DNA from: Gandjariella thermophila
GTDB taxonomy: Bacteria > Actinomycetota > Actinomycetes > Mycobacteriales > Pseudonocardiaceae
Assembly: GCF_005405885.1 (NCBI RefSeq)
Contig: NZ_BJFL01000001.1
Coordinates: 62,001 to 126,000 of the forward strand
Length of the DNA stretch: 64,000 nucleotides
Direction: 5' to 3'
Below the pieces are notes generated by a model, which had not been told where the DNA came from, did not search any database, and saw nothing but the letters and a program-made list of their open reading frames with translations. A program made the position numbers and the translations under genes. Positions 25,477-33,779 of this stretch are shown here, in pieces; the stretch's first letter is position 1, and each line of letters starts with the position of its first letter.

Positions 25477-26841
25477 ATGGACCTGCGACGCTGGCTGGAT
25501 GCCGCGGTGACCGCCAACGAGGCCTGGTCGGCCGGGTTCGACCCGGTCCGGCCGCACCCGTCGCTGCAGATCGACGACACCCGGTTCACGGCGGCGTTCG
25601 AGGAGTTCACCGCGCGGCTCGCGGACAACTACCCCTTCTTCCACCCGCGCTACGCCGGCCAGATGCTCAAGCCGCCGCACCCGGCCGCGACGGTCGGCTA
25701 CCTGGCCGCGATGCTGGTCAACCCGAACAACCACGCGCTGGACGGCGGCCCGGCCACCGCCGCCATGGAACGCGAGGCGGTGGCGCAACTCGCCGCCATG
25801 TTCGGCATGGAAACCCACCTCGGCCACCTCACCACCAGCGGCACCATCGCCAACCTGGAGGCACTGTTCGTGGCCAGGGAGTCGCACCCGGGGCGGGGCG
25901 TCGCCTACGGCGCCGAGGCGCATTACACGCACGAGCGGATGTGCCGGGTGCTGGGTATGGACGGGCACGAGGTACCGGTGGACGACCGCGGCCGGATGGA
26001 TCTGGACGCGCTGGAGGACCTGCTGCGCACCGGCCAGGTGGGCACCGTGGTGCTCACCGCCGGCACCACCGGGCTCGGCGCGGTCGAGCCGATCGACCAG
26101 GCACTGGCGCTGCGCGAGCGGTACGGGGTGCGCCTGCACGTGGACGCCGCCTACGGCGGGTTCTTCACCCTGCTGGCGGGCGCCGACGGCCCGGAGGGGC
26201 TGCCCGCGGCGCCGTGGCGGGCGATCGCGGCCTGTGACTCCGTCGTGGTCGACCCGCACAAGCACGGGTTGCAGCCCTACGGCTGCGGCGCCGTGCTGTT
26301 CGCCGACCCGGCCGTCGGCCGCTTCTACCTGCACGACTCCCCGTATACCTACTTCACCTCCGGCGAGATGCACCTCGGTGAGATCAGCCTGGAATGCTCG
26401 AGGGCCGGTGCGGCCGCCGCCGCGCTGTGGTTGACCTTCCGGCTGCTGCCGCCCACCCGGGACGGGCTCGGCCGGGTGCTCGCCGCCACCCGCCGGGCCG
26501 CGCTGCACTGGGCGGAGCTGATCGACCGGTCCGACGAGCTGCGCCTCTACCAGCCCCCGGAACTGGACATCGTCAGCTACTTCCCGACCACCGCGGAAGA
26601 GACGATGTCCGGCATCGACACCGCCAGCGCCCGTATGCTGGCCGAGGGCATGACCGCCGAGAAGGACCCGGTGTTCCTCAGCACCCTCCGCGTCGACGCC
26701 GCCAGCCTGGCCCGCCGCCACCCGGACATCACCCCCGACATCGGCGCCGCCCGCATCCTGCGCAGCGTGCTGATGAAGCCGGAGTGCGAGGACTACGTCG
26801 ACCACCTGCACGAGCGCCTGGTCGAGCTGGCCCGAGGCTGA
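25477..26841 (+). CDS. PLP-dependent group II amino-acid decarboxylase
   Basis: 454 residues. Group II decarboxylase landmarks in order: NPNNHALDGGPATAAMEREAV, GHLTTSGTIANLEAL (the TSGGT-like phosphate loop), AGTTGLGAVEPID, HVDAAYGGF (Asp to the pyridine N) and the Schiff-base Lys in VDPHKHGLQPYGCG. Relatives decarboxylate tyrosine, aromatic amino acids, glutamate or aspartate; sequence alone does not choose. ATG 25477 follows GGGAGCG. The setting behind a MarR regulator suggests substrate-controlled expression. Confidence 0.87.
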   Translation: MDLRRWLDAAVTANEAWSAGFDPVRPHPSLQIDDTRFTAAFEEFTARLADNYPFFHPRYAGQMLKPPHPAATVGYLAAMLVNPNNHALDGGPATAAMEREAVAQLAAMFGMETHLGHLTTSGTIANLEALFVARESHPGRGVAYGAEAHYTHERMCRVLGMDGHEVPVDDRGRMDLDALEDLLRTGQVGTVVLTAGTTGLGAVEPIDQALALRERYGVRLHVDAAYGGFFTLLAGADGPEGLPAAPWRAIAACDSVVVDPHKHGLQPYGCGAVLFADPAVGRFYLHDSPYTYFTSGEMHLGEISLECSRAGAAAAALWLTFRLLPPTRDGLGRVLAATRRAALHWAELIDRSDELRLYQPPELDIVSYFPTTAEETMSGIDTASARMLAEGMTAEKDPVFLSTLRVDAASLARRHPDITPDIGAARILRSVLMKPECEDYVDHLHERLVELARG

Positions 26842-26984
26842 CCGGTACGGCACGGCCGCTCCCTGCCGGCTCCGCCGACCGCCGGACGCTGACGGCGCGC
26901 TATCCGGCCGCCTGTTGGACAGCCTCCTCGCGGGGGAGCAGGCTGACGTTCGGCAGCAAGCCGTCACCGTCAGGAGGGACACGC

Positions 26985-27845
26985 ATGCAGGTTCGCCACA
27001 TCGGCGACGCACCGGTGAGCGCGATCGGCCTCGGCGCCATGCCGATGTCGCTCGAGGGTCGGCCCGACCAGCAGCGGTCACTGGCCACCATCCACGCCGC
27101 GCTGGACGCCGGCGTGACGCTGATCGACACCGCCGACGCCTACCACCGTGACCCGGGGGAGGTCGGCCACAACGAGGCGCTGATCGCCCGCGCCCTGGCC
27201 AGCTACGGCGGCGACACCTCCAACGTGCTGGTCGCCACCAAGGGCGGGCATCTGCGCCACGGGGACGGTTCGTGGACGCTGGACGGCTCACCGGAGCACC
27301 TCAGGCGGGCGTGCGAGGGCTCGCTGAAGCGGCTCGGCGTGGACGCCATCGGGCTGTACCAGTTCCACCGGCCGGACCCGCGGGTGCCCTACGCGGAGTC
27401 GGTCGGCGCGCTGCGCGATCTGCTGGACGAGGGCAAGATCCGGTTCGCGGGCATCTCCAACGCCAACCCGGACCAGATCCGCCAGGCCAACGAGATTCTC
27501 GGTGGCCGGCTGGCCAGCGTGCAGAACCAGTTCTCGCCCGCGTTCCGGTCCAGCGAGCCGGAGCTGCGGCTGTGCGCGGAGCTGGGCATCGCCTTCCTCC
27601 CGTGGAGCCCGCTGGGCGGTATCAGCCGAGCCGCCGAGATGGGCTCCCGGTTCGCGGTGTTCGCCGAGGTCGCCCGCGCGCACGGGATCAGCCCCCAGCG
27701 GGTGTGCCTGGCCTGGATGCTGGCCAAGGCGCCGGTGGTCATCCCGATTCCGGGTGCCTCGCGGCCGCAGACGATCCGCGACTCGGCCGCCGCTGTGGAG
27801 CTGGAGCTGTCCGCCGAGGAGGTGGCTCGCCTCGATGCGGCGTAG
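26985..27845 (+). CDS. Aldo/keto reductase
   Basis: 286 residues. The NADPH-dependent AKR barrel is shown by GLGAMPMSLEG, LIDTADAYHRDPGEVGHNEALI (catalytic Asp and Tyr), VLVATKGGHLR (Lys), LYQFHRPDP (His) and the C-terminal cofactor motif IPIPGASRPQTIRDSAAA. AGGAGGGA precedes ATG 26985. It sits 143 nt after the decarboxylase and could reduce the derived aldehyde, but that link is only positional. Confidence 0.88.
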   Translation: MQVRHIGDAPVSAIGLGAMPMSLEGRPDQQRSLATIHAALDAGVTLIDTADAYHRDPGEVGHNEALIARALASYGGDTSNVLVATKGGHLRHGDGSWTLDGSPEHLRRACEGSLKRLGVDAIGLYQFHRPDPRVPYAESVGALRDLLDEGKIRFAGISNANPDQIRQANEILGGRLASVQNQFSPAFRSSEPELRLCAELGIAFLPWSPLGGISRAAEMGSRFAVFAEVARAHGISPQRVCLAWMLAKAPVVIPIPGASRPQTIRDSAAAVELELSAEEVARLDAA

Positions 27846-27995
27846 TGGCCGGTGGTTCCCGCGCCGCACGCCGGGTGGACCAGCAGGTCGCCGGCTCGGG
27901 GGCCGATTGGCCCAACGGGTGGACGTCGCGTGGGACCTTGACGCGCCGGGGAATGCCTTCCGTGGATACCGGTGCACGGATTAATCTAAGTCGCC

Positions 27996-28454
27996 ATGAC
28001 GACGGGGTACGACCCGAGGACGGACGATAATCGCGCGGCGACGGCCAGTGATCGCGACTTATGGCTGCGCCTGCGGGCCGTGCTCGTCGACAGCCCCGCG
28101 ATGACCGTGGCGCCCGAGTCCGGCGGGGCGGAGGCCCCGCGGGAGACCGACCGGGTGTGCGTGCCGCGCACGGTGCGGCAGATCGATCGGTTGGCCGACA
28201 AGGTGAGCCTCGCGCTGCTTCCGCCCTGGGAACCGGTGTATCCGGGTACCGCACCGGCGGTGGCGCGCTGGCTGGTCGGCGTGTGCCGGTCCTTCGTGCA
28301 GAACTGGTCCTGCCATCCCGCACCGACCGGCGCCCGGCTGCGCGAGTTCCACCGCGACGTGGCCTGCCTCGTGTCCATCCTGGACGGTGTGGTGTCCACC
28401 GCGCCCCGTGCCGGCCCCGCGGCCGCCGGTACCGACCAGGCGGCGGAGCGGTAG
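27996..28454 (+). CDS. Conserved-looking cytoplasmic protein, function unknown
   Basis: 152 residues, no signal peptide or membrane helix. The central part (VRQIDRLADKVSLALLPPWEPVYPG, WLVGVCRSFVQNWSCHP) is well structured; the two ends are low-complexity. I do not recognise the family. TAATCT (27982-27987) ends 8 nt before ATG 27996 and there is no ribosome site, a leaderless layout that supports the start. A 15-bp terminator follows at 28477. Confidence 0.55.
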   Translation: MTTGYDPRTDDNRAATASDRDLWLRLRAVLVDSPAMTVAPESGGAEAPRETDRVCVPRTVRQIDRLADKVSLALLPPWEPVYPGTAPAVARWLVGVCRSFVQNWSCHPAPTGARLREFHRDVACLVSILDGVVSTAPRAGPAAAGTDQAAER

Positions 28455-28476
28455 CCCACCGCGGCAGCCACGCACA

Positions 28477-28510
28477 GATCGACGGCGGCCCTCACGGGCC
28501 GCCGTCGATC
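28477..28510. terminator. Perfect 15-bp bidirectional terminator
   Basis: 28477-28491 is perfectly complementary to 28496-28510 around a 4-nt loop. It lies between the 3' ends of two convergent genes and would end both the 27996 transcript and that of the Trp-rich peptide. Confidence 0.75.
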
Positions 28511-28545
28511 CGCGTTTCTTCGCTACGGGCTCGGGTTGTCGAGAA

Positions 28546-28719
28546 TCACCAGCCACCCCAGCGGCCCCAGTGACCCCGGTGGTGGCGACGGTGCCCCCAC
28601 CAGCCGTCCCACCAGCCGTCCCACCAGCCGTCCCAGCGGCCCGACCAGCCGCCCCAACCCCAGCCCCAGCCGTCGTCCTGCCGGGTCGGGCCGCTGAGCC
28701 GGAAGAAGTTCTTGATCAT
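28546..28719 (-). CDS. 57-residue Trp-rich peptide (14 Trp), possible RiPP precursor
   Basis: MIKNFFRLSGPTRQDD, then a repetitive part built of GW, three DGWW units, a His/Arg-rich patch (GHRRHHRGH) and a final WGRWGGW: 14 Trp and about 17 Gly in 57 residues. The leader-like first 16 residues and repetitive core look like a ribosomal peptide precursor, but no known RiPP class is matched. The gene has full signals: -35 TTGACA, -10 TAGTTT, a dyad at +1, GAGGGG before ATG 28719, and a 15-bp terminator after the stop. The neighbour across the promoter is a VioD-like flavin monooxygenase. A structural or nucleic-acid-binding peptide is the alternative. Confidence 0.55.
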   Translation of the reverse strand: MIKNFFRLSGPTRQDDGWGWGWGGWSGRWDGWWDGWWDGWWGHRRHHRGHWGRWGGW

Positions 28720-28744
28720 GATTCTTCCCCTCACGTATCTGCGT

Positions 28745-28763
28745 GTTGTCACTTATCGACAAC
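28745..28763 (-). promoter_or_regulatory. Operator dyad in the Trp-rich peptide 5' UTR
   Basis: GTTGTC (28745-28750), 7 nt, GACAAC (28758-28763): a perfect 6-bp dyad with one more symmetric pair outside. It covers about +2 to +20 of the predicted transcript, where a bound TetR-like repressor would block elongation. Confidence 0.5.
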
Positions 28764-28771
28764 GCAAATTC

Positions 28772-28799
28772 AAACTACCTAATGGCCAAGACCTGTCAA
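28772..28799 (-). promoter_or_regulatory. Sigma-70 promoter of the Trp-rich peptide gene
   Basis: On the minus strand, TTGACA (28799-28794), a 16-nt spacer and TAGTTT (28777-28772). This is among the closest matches to the vegetative consensus in the window, in a local AT-rich patch. The predicted start is near 28765, giving a 5' UTR of about 46 nt. Confidence 0.6.
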
Positions 28800-29198
28800 G
28801 GAACCGTCGAGCCGTCCTCCGAATTCCGCGGCGAGCCGGTTCGGAGACCGCTTGTCGGGTCGCTGACGAGCACACCTACTGACCGATTCAGCGCACCAAA
28901 CTGGTATTTCCCGCAGCGACGACAAGAACGCGGAACACGAGCGTGATCGACATGTTCGCGATCGCGGCCGAGACGATCCCTAGAGCACTCCAGCGGTGCG
29001 CCGTCGAACCCGGTGAAAAGCAAGGACTTCAGTCCCGACCTGGGCCTTTCCTTCGACCCGAGCCGTGCGGGTAGAACAGCCGAACCCGGCTGGGACGTCG
29101 GCACTCAGGCCACCGTCCGGTGGTATGAAGGGCGCCGCAGGACGTTTCGGGGCGTGAGCTTCGGGTCGTCGTCGATTTCGGGCGAGGTGGGCCGGGGC
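28800..29198. other. Gene-free gap before the monooxygenase
   Basis: About 400 bases with no supported gene. The frame of the monooxygenase is open back to 29013 but that part is low-complexity and unlike the family N terminus. The promoter for the monooxygenase should lie here; I could not locate it. Confidence 0.35.
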
Positions 29199-30398
29199 AT
29201 GCGAATCACCTGTGTTGGGGGCGGACCCGCCGGACTGTACTTCGCCATCTCGATGAAGTTGCGCGACGCGGGCCATGACATCACCGTGATCGAGCGCGAT
29301 CCACCCGGAGCCACCTACGGCTGGGGCGTCGTCTACTGGGACAACCTGCTGGACATGCTCTACCGCAACGACGCGGAGACCGCGCGAAAGGTGCGCGCCG
29401 CCTCCGTGGTGTGGCACGAACAGGAGATCAGTCTCCGCGGCGAGCAGTCCGCCTTTTTCGGCGGCTACGGCTTCAGCGTCACCCGTGCCGCCCTGCTGGA
29501 CATCCTCACCGAGCGGGCCAGGGAACTCGGGGTGGACGTGCGGCACCGCCGCGAGTTCGCCGGGGAGGCCGACCTCACCGCCGACCTGGTGGTCGCCGCC
29601 GACGGAGCGAACAGCCAGGTCCGGCAGACCCATGCCGATCACTTCGGCACCCGCGTGGACTTCGGCCGCAACCCCTACATCTGGCTGGGCACGGACCGGG
29701 TGTTCGACCGGTTCACCTTCGCCTTCGAGGAAACCCCCGCCGGCTGGATCTGGTTCCACGCCTACCCGTCCAGCGCCGGCACCAGCACCTGCATCGTCGA
29801 GTGCACCGAGGCGACCTGGCGAGGACTCGGGTTCGACACGCTGAGCAACGTCGACGGCCTCCGGCTGCTGGAGAACATCTTCGCCCGGCCACTCGCCGGC
29901 CACTCGCTGATCAGCCAGTCCCGGGGCAGGCCGGCGCAGTGGCTGCGGTTCGCCGAGGTGCGCAACCAGAAATGGTGCCACGGCAACGTGGTGCTGGTCG
30001 GCGACGCCGCGCACACCACCCACTTCACCCTTGGCTCGGGCACCAGGCTGGCAATGATCGACTCCACCATGCTGGCGCAGAGCCTCTTCGATCACGCCGA
30101 CCTGGCCGAGGCGCTCGGCGACTACGACCGCCGCGGCCGCGGTGACCTGCGCCGGATCCAGGCCGCGTCCCGGACCAGCATGGCGTGGTTCGAGCGTGCC
30201 GACCACTACCTGGACCGGGACGCCGTCGCGTTCGCCTTCGCCATGTCCAGCCGGTGCGGGCAGCACGCGCCGTGGAGCTACCAGGTGTACCGGGCCACCC
30301 AGGTGCCGGCGGTGCGACGCCTGCAGCGCGGGCTCGCCACCGGGCGGCGGTGGTTCCTCGCCCGCCGCCGCGGCGAACCGGTAATCCCTCGGCTCTGA
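29199..30398 (+). CDS. VioD-like FAD-dependent monooxygenase
   Basis: 399 residues. N-terminal FAD motif MRITCVGGGPAGLYFAISMKL, then GATYGWGVVYWDN, and VVLVGDAAHTTHFTLGSGT as the second FAD motif. The middle, with DFGRNPYIWLGTDRVFDRF and CIVECTEATWRGLGF, closely follows VioD, the flavin hydroxylase acting on a tryptophan-derived indole in violacein synthesis. Salicylyl-CoA hydroxylases share the same fold, so an aromatic-CoA or other indole substrate is possible. ATG 29199 has GAGGTGG upstream. It is divergent from the Trp-rich peptide gene and converges on the Sua5/YciO gene with a 7-nt gap. Confidence 0.78.
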   Translation: MRITCVGGGPAGLYFAISMKLRDAGHDITVIERDPPGATYGWGVVYWDNLLDMLYRNDAETARKVRAASVVWHEQEISLRGEQSAFFGGYGFSVTRAALLDILTERARELGVDVRHRREFAGEADLTADLVVAADGANSQVRQTHADHFGTRVDFGRNPYIWLGTDRVFDRFTFAFEETPAGWIWFHAYPSSAGTSTCIVECTEATWRGLGFDTLSNVDGLRLLENIFARPLAGHSLISQSRGRPAQWLRFAEVRNQKWCHGNVVLVGDAAHTTHFTLGSGTRLAMIDSTMLAQSLFDHADLAEALGDYDRRGRGDLRRIQAASRTSMAWFERADHYLDRDAVAFAFAMSSRCGQHAPWSYQVYRATQVPAVRRLQRGLATGRRWFLARRRGEPVIPRL

Positions 30399-30405
30399 TC
30401 GTTCG

Positions 30406-31026
30406 CTACTCGAACCGCGACACGTCGCCCGCGCCCGTACGCACGATCTCCGGCTCGCCGCCGGAGAAGTCGACCACCGTGGTGGGCTCGGTGCCGCAGT
30501 CGCCGGAGTCGATCACGGCGTCGACCACGTGATCGAGCCGCTCCTTGATCTCCCAGCCCTGCGTCAGCGGCTCCTCCTGGTCGGGTAGCAGCAGCGTGCT
30601 GGACAGCAGCGGATCGCCGAGTTCGGCCAGCAGAGCCTGCGTGACCACGTGGTCGGGGATGCGCACGCCGACGGTCTTCTTCTTCGGATGCAGCAGCCGG
30701 CGGGGCACCTCCTTGGTGGCCGGCAGGATGAACGTGTAGCGGCCGGGCGTGGCCGCCTTGATCGCCCGGAACACCCTGTTGTCGATGTGGACGAACTGTC
30801 CTAACTGGGCGAAGTCTCGGCACACCAGGGTGAAGTGGTGCCGGTCGTCGAGGTGGCGAATCGACCGGATCCGGGCGACCCCGTCCGCGTTACCCGGCTG
30901 GCAGCCCAGCGCGAAGCACGAGTCGGTGGGGTAGGCGATCAGGCCGCCGGCCCGCACGATGTCGACGATCTGGCCGATGGCGCGCCGCTGCGGGTTGTCC
31001 GGATGCACGTCGAAGTACCTCGCCAT
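30406..31026 (-). CDS. TsaC/Sua5/YciO-family protein
   Basis: 206 residues. The YrdC fold is shown by GQIVDIVRAGGLIAYPTDSCFALGC, the KKKTVGVRIPDH block and the C-terminal STLLLP...DSGDCGTEPTTVVDF. Family members make threonylcarbamoyl-AMP for tRNA t6A. The pattern is nearer YciO, whose contribution to t6A is much weaker, so essentiality should not be assumed. TAGGCT ends 6 nt before ATG 31026, a leaderless start. Confidence 0.82.
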   Translation of the reverse strand: MARYFDVHPDNPQRRAIGQIVDIVRAGGLIAYPTDSCFALGCQPGNADGVARIRSIRHLDDRHHFTLVCRDFAQLGQFVHIDNRVFRAIKAATPGRYTFILPATKEVPRRLLHPKKKTVGVRIPDHVVTQALLAELGDPLLSSTLLLPDQEEPLTQGWEIKERLDHVVDAVIDSGDCGTEPTTVVDFSGGEPEIVRTGAGDVSRFE

Positions 31027-31215
31027 GCACCGAGCCTACGGTGGCGCCGCCACCGCACGCCGTGCGGCGCCCGGCCACCGGCTGGCCGTGTCCCGGACCG
31101 GGCGTCCGGTTGGGACGGGGCACGCGGCCGTGCGTCCCAACCGAACCTCGGTACGGCTCGGCTCGGCGGCCCGCCACACCGCCAACGTGCGGCCGGAGAG
31201 GGGAAGGGCGGCCGC

Positions 31216-32007
31216 TCAGCGGTGCCGCAGCGTGCGGGCGAGCAGCCGGCCGACGACCACGTAGATGATCGCGGCAAGGCCGTAGTTGAGCACCACGCCG
31301 AGTTTCCCGTCGGACGGGGTGAAGACGTCCCCGAAGCCCAGCACGAAGACCTTCGCCGTGCCGTAGACGAAGGAGACGAACCCGCTGCTCTGGTTCGCGC
31401 CGAACAGCGTGAACACGATGTGCAGCACGAAGACCAGCGCGATGAGCGCGGTGACGATGTGGATGGTGTTCGCGATGGCGTTCGCCCTGTCCGCCCTGCG
31501 GTCACGCTCGCGCTGGTAGGCCAGCGGGGACTCCTCGGGCGGCCGGTACGGGGCACGCTGCTCGTCCCGCGGGCTCGCTCCGTACTCGTACGGGTCGGCC
31601 GCCGGCTCCCGGTAGGGCGGCTGCTGGCGCTCGTGCCGGAACGGGTCGTCCGGATACGCGTCCGGGGCGGGCGCCGGCTCGTACTGCCGGGTGGGCTGGT
31701 GCCGCGACGGCTGCGGCTGGTCGGCCGGGGACGGGGGAGTCGCGGGGCTCTGCGGGTTGGGCGCGGGTGGTGGGCCCGGCTGCTGGTACGGGCCGGGGGC
31801 GTGCGGGCCCGGTGGGTAGCCGAATGGCGGCTGGTTCGGGGCCTGGTTCGGTGGCCGGGCCGGCGGGTGGGGCGGCGCCGGCGGCGGCCCGGCCGGCGGT
31901 GGCCCCGCCGGTGACTGCGGGTGGCCGGCAGGCGGCCGGGCACCCGGCAGACCGCCGGGGGGCGGGGGACCGCCGGGTGCGGGACCTTGCTGGGGGCGGT
32001 AACTCAT
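31216..32007 (-). CDS. Proline-rich membrane protein with YggT-like C terminus
   Basis: 263 residues in two parts. The first 160 are a disordered Pro/Gly/Gln-rich cytoplasmic tail. The last 95 hold two membrane helices (NTIHIVTALIALVFVLHIVFTLF and LNYGLAAIIYVVVGRLLA) with YGTAKVFVLGFGDVF between. Proteins of this plan are common in Pseudonocardiales and Mycobacteriales. Pro-rich tails often bind divisome or polar-growth proteins, which is only a guess here. The function is unknown. Confidence 0.7.
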   Translation of the reverse strand: MSYRPQQGPAPGGPPPPGGLPGARPPAGHPQSPAGPPPAGPPPAPPHPPARPPNQAPNQPPFGYPPGPHAPGPYQQPGPPPAPNPQSPATPPSPADQPQPSRHQPTRQYEPAPAPDAYPDDPFRHERQQPPYREPAADPYEYGASPRDEQRAPYRPPEESPLAYQRERDRRADRANAIANTIHIVTALIALVFVLHIVFTLFGANQSSGFVSFVYGTAKVFVLGFGDVFTPSDGKLGVVLNYGLAAIIYVVVGRLLARTLRHR

Positions 32008-32157
32008 GCCCCGGCATTCTGACGATCCGCTTCACGGAACGACAGCCCCCCTCGCCGCCACCCACCCATGACCGGCACCACAACCACCGTCGGTAGCGCG
32101 GACACCCGCCCACCGTGCTCCACAGTGGACTGATCAGCGGCGTCAACCGCCGGGGCG

Positions 32158-32180
32158 CACCGGGTAACGCCGGCGGCGGA
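32158..32180 (+). promoter_or_regulatory. Possible vestige of a TPP riboswitch
   Basis: CCGGGTAACGCCGGCG followed by GGA resembles the 3' core of actinobacterial TPP riboswitches (CCGGGTAATGCCGGCG..GGGA), 58 nt before the cytX-like gene where such a switch would be expected. The other obligatory element, CTGAGA, is not present (only CTGATCA at 32130), so this may be degenerate or chance. Confidence 0.25.
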
Positions 32181-32237
32181 TACTCAACCGGCCGGCCCGC
32201 ACGCCAGACTCCCTGCCGGACGAGAGTGGGGAGAACC

Positions 32238-33779
32238 ATGAGCGCGCTGCCCTCCGGTGCCGCCGGCGCACCGGCCCGGCCAACGCCGGCCACCGACATC
32301 CGGCACGACTACTCGACCAGCGCGAGCGGGGCGGTCCCGCTCGGCGAGCGGCGGTCCCGCTATCACTTCCTCGCGCTGTGGGTGACCTTCGCCGCCGGGT
32401 TCACCTACCTGTTCCTCGGCTTCCAGTACCACGACGCCGGCTACTCGCTGGCCAGAGCGGTCGCCGCCGGCGCGTTGGGCGGTGTCGCCTACCTCGGCTA
32501 CGCGTTACCCGCGGCCTACCTGGGGTCGGCGACCGGCCAGACACACGCCCTGCTCACCCGGTCGATCCTCGGCCGAGTCGGCTCGGCCGTGGTGTCGCTG
32601 CTGCTGATCGGCGTGGCCGCGGGGTGGACGGCGTTCGCGTTCAACCTGCTCGCCACCCTCTACGACGGGTTGTTCGGCTGGGGCCACGTGGTCCTGGTCA
32701 GCGTGCTGCTGGCCGTGGTCGGCATCACGAACAACCTGTTCGGCTTCACCGGGATCAGCGCGTTCGCCCGCTACCTGGTCGCCCCGCTGATCATCGCGTG
32801 GGTGCTGTACCTGGTGGTCAAGGGGCTGGTGGGCGTGCCGGCGGCGACGCTCGCCGCCGGCACGGCGCCCTCGGCCACACTGCCGTTCACCGCCGGCATC
32901 GGCGTGGCGATCGGCTCGGTGATGTGGGGCAACGAGCCGGACACCTGGCGCTACGGCCGACCACGGTTCCTCTGGCCGGCACCGGCCCTGGTGGTCGCCG
33001 TGGCGGTGGGCCTGGTGCTGTTCGTCGCCGGCGGCTGGATGATGGCCGAACTGTCCCGGTCCGGGGCGGGCGAGTTCGGCCCGGCGTTCCGCTACACGGT
33101 CGGCTACTCGCTGTTCGGCTCGCTGTGGCTGGGCGCGGCCGTCGCCACCCTGCTGCAGATCGCCGTCAACGACGGCAACTACTACGAGATGGTCAACGCC
33201 GGGCAGAACCTCGCCGGCCACGCACCCGGCTGGCGCCGCTGGTACACCTGCCTGGTGATGGCCGCCGTCGCCGCGGTGTTCGCCTGGCGGTTCCCCGCCG
33301 TGCAGGACGGGTTCTTCGCCGTGGCCGGGTGGTCGGCGATCGCGCTGCCGTGCACCACGGTCGTGATGTGCGTCGACCAGTTCGTGCTGCCCCGGCTGCT
33401 GCGGCTCACCCGGCCGGTGGCCCGCATTCCGTCCTGGCGGAGCGCCGGCCTCGGCAACGTGCCGGGCATCGTCGCCGTGCTGGCCGGTGTGCTGTTCGGG
33501 GCGTGGGGCCTGGGGCTGGTTCCCGGGCAGGCGGGCGCACCGTCGTGGGGCGTGATCCCGGTCGAGGCGTGGCTGCTCACCGGAGTGATCTACGCTGGCC
33601 TGGCCGCCGTCGTGGCCCGGGCGCCGGGCAGCACCGGCCTGCTCGGCTTCGGCGCGCACCTGCGCGGTGCGGGCGATCCCGAAGAGGTTCCGAGTGATCG
33701 CGTCCGGGCCGGGCGGAGACACCATGGCGTGCGCCGAGGGCGCCATGCGCGCACTCGGGGAGAGAAGGAGAGGCGATGA
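32238..33779 (+). CDS. NCS1 permease, likely HMP/cytosine-type (CytX-like)
   Basis: 513 residues with twelve hydrophobic segments and NCS1 landmarks: GFQYHDAGYSLARAVAAGALGG, LLTRSILGRVGSAVVS, and SVMWGNEPDTWRYG. The 45-residue tail is Arg/Glu-rich. By family it imports cytosine, allantoin or thiamine-pyrimidine precursors. The stop overlaps the ATG of a tenA-like gene (33776-33779, ATGA), which points to hydroxymethyl- or formylaminopyrimidine salvage. ATG 32238 has GTGGGGAGAA upstream. Confidence 0.82.
   Translation: MSALPSGAAGAPARPTPATDIRHDYSTSASGAVPLGERRSRYHFLALWVTFAAGFTYLFLGFQYHDAGYSLARAVAAGALGGVAYLGYALPAAYLGSATGQTHALLTRSILGRVGSAVVSLLLIGVAAGWTAFAFNLLATLYDGLFGWGHVVLVSVLLAVVGITNNLFGFTGISAFARYLVAPLIIAWVLYLVVKGLVGVPAATLAAGTAPSATLPFTAGIGVAIGSVMWGNEPDTWRYGRPRFLWPAPALVVAVAVGLVLFVAGGWMMAELSRSGAGEFGPAFRYTVGYSLFGSLWLGAAVATLLQIAVNDGNYYEMVNAGQNLAGHAPGWRRWYTCLVMAAVAAVFAWRFPAVQDGFFAVAGWSAIALPCTTVVMCVDQFVLPRLLRLTRPVARIPSWRSAGLGNVPGIVAVLAGVLFGAWGLGLVPGQAGAPSWGVIPVEAWLLTGVIYAGLAAVVARAPGSTGLLGFGAHLRGAGDPEEVPSDRVRAGRRHHGVRRGRHARTRGEKERR

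Noticed and set aside
28743-28946. Plus-strand frame of 67 codons across the Trp-rich peptide promoter.
   Set aside because: It overlaps the strong minus-strand promoter and operator, has no ribosome site and no family resemblance.
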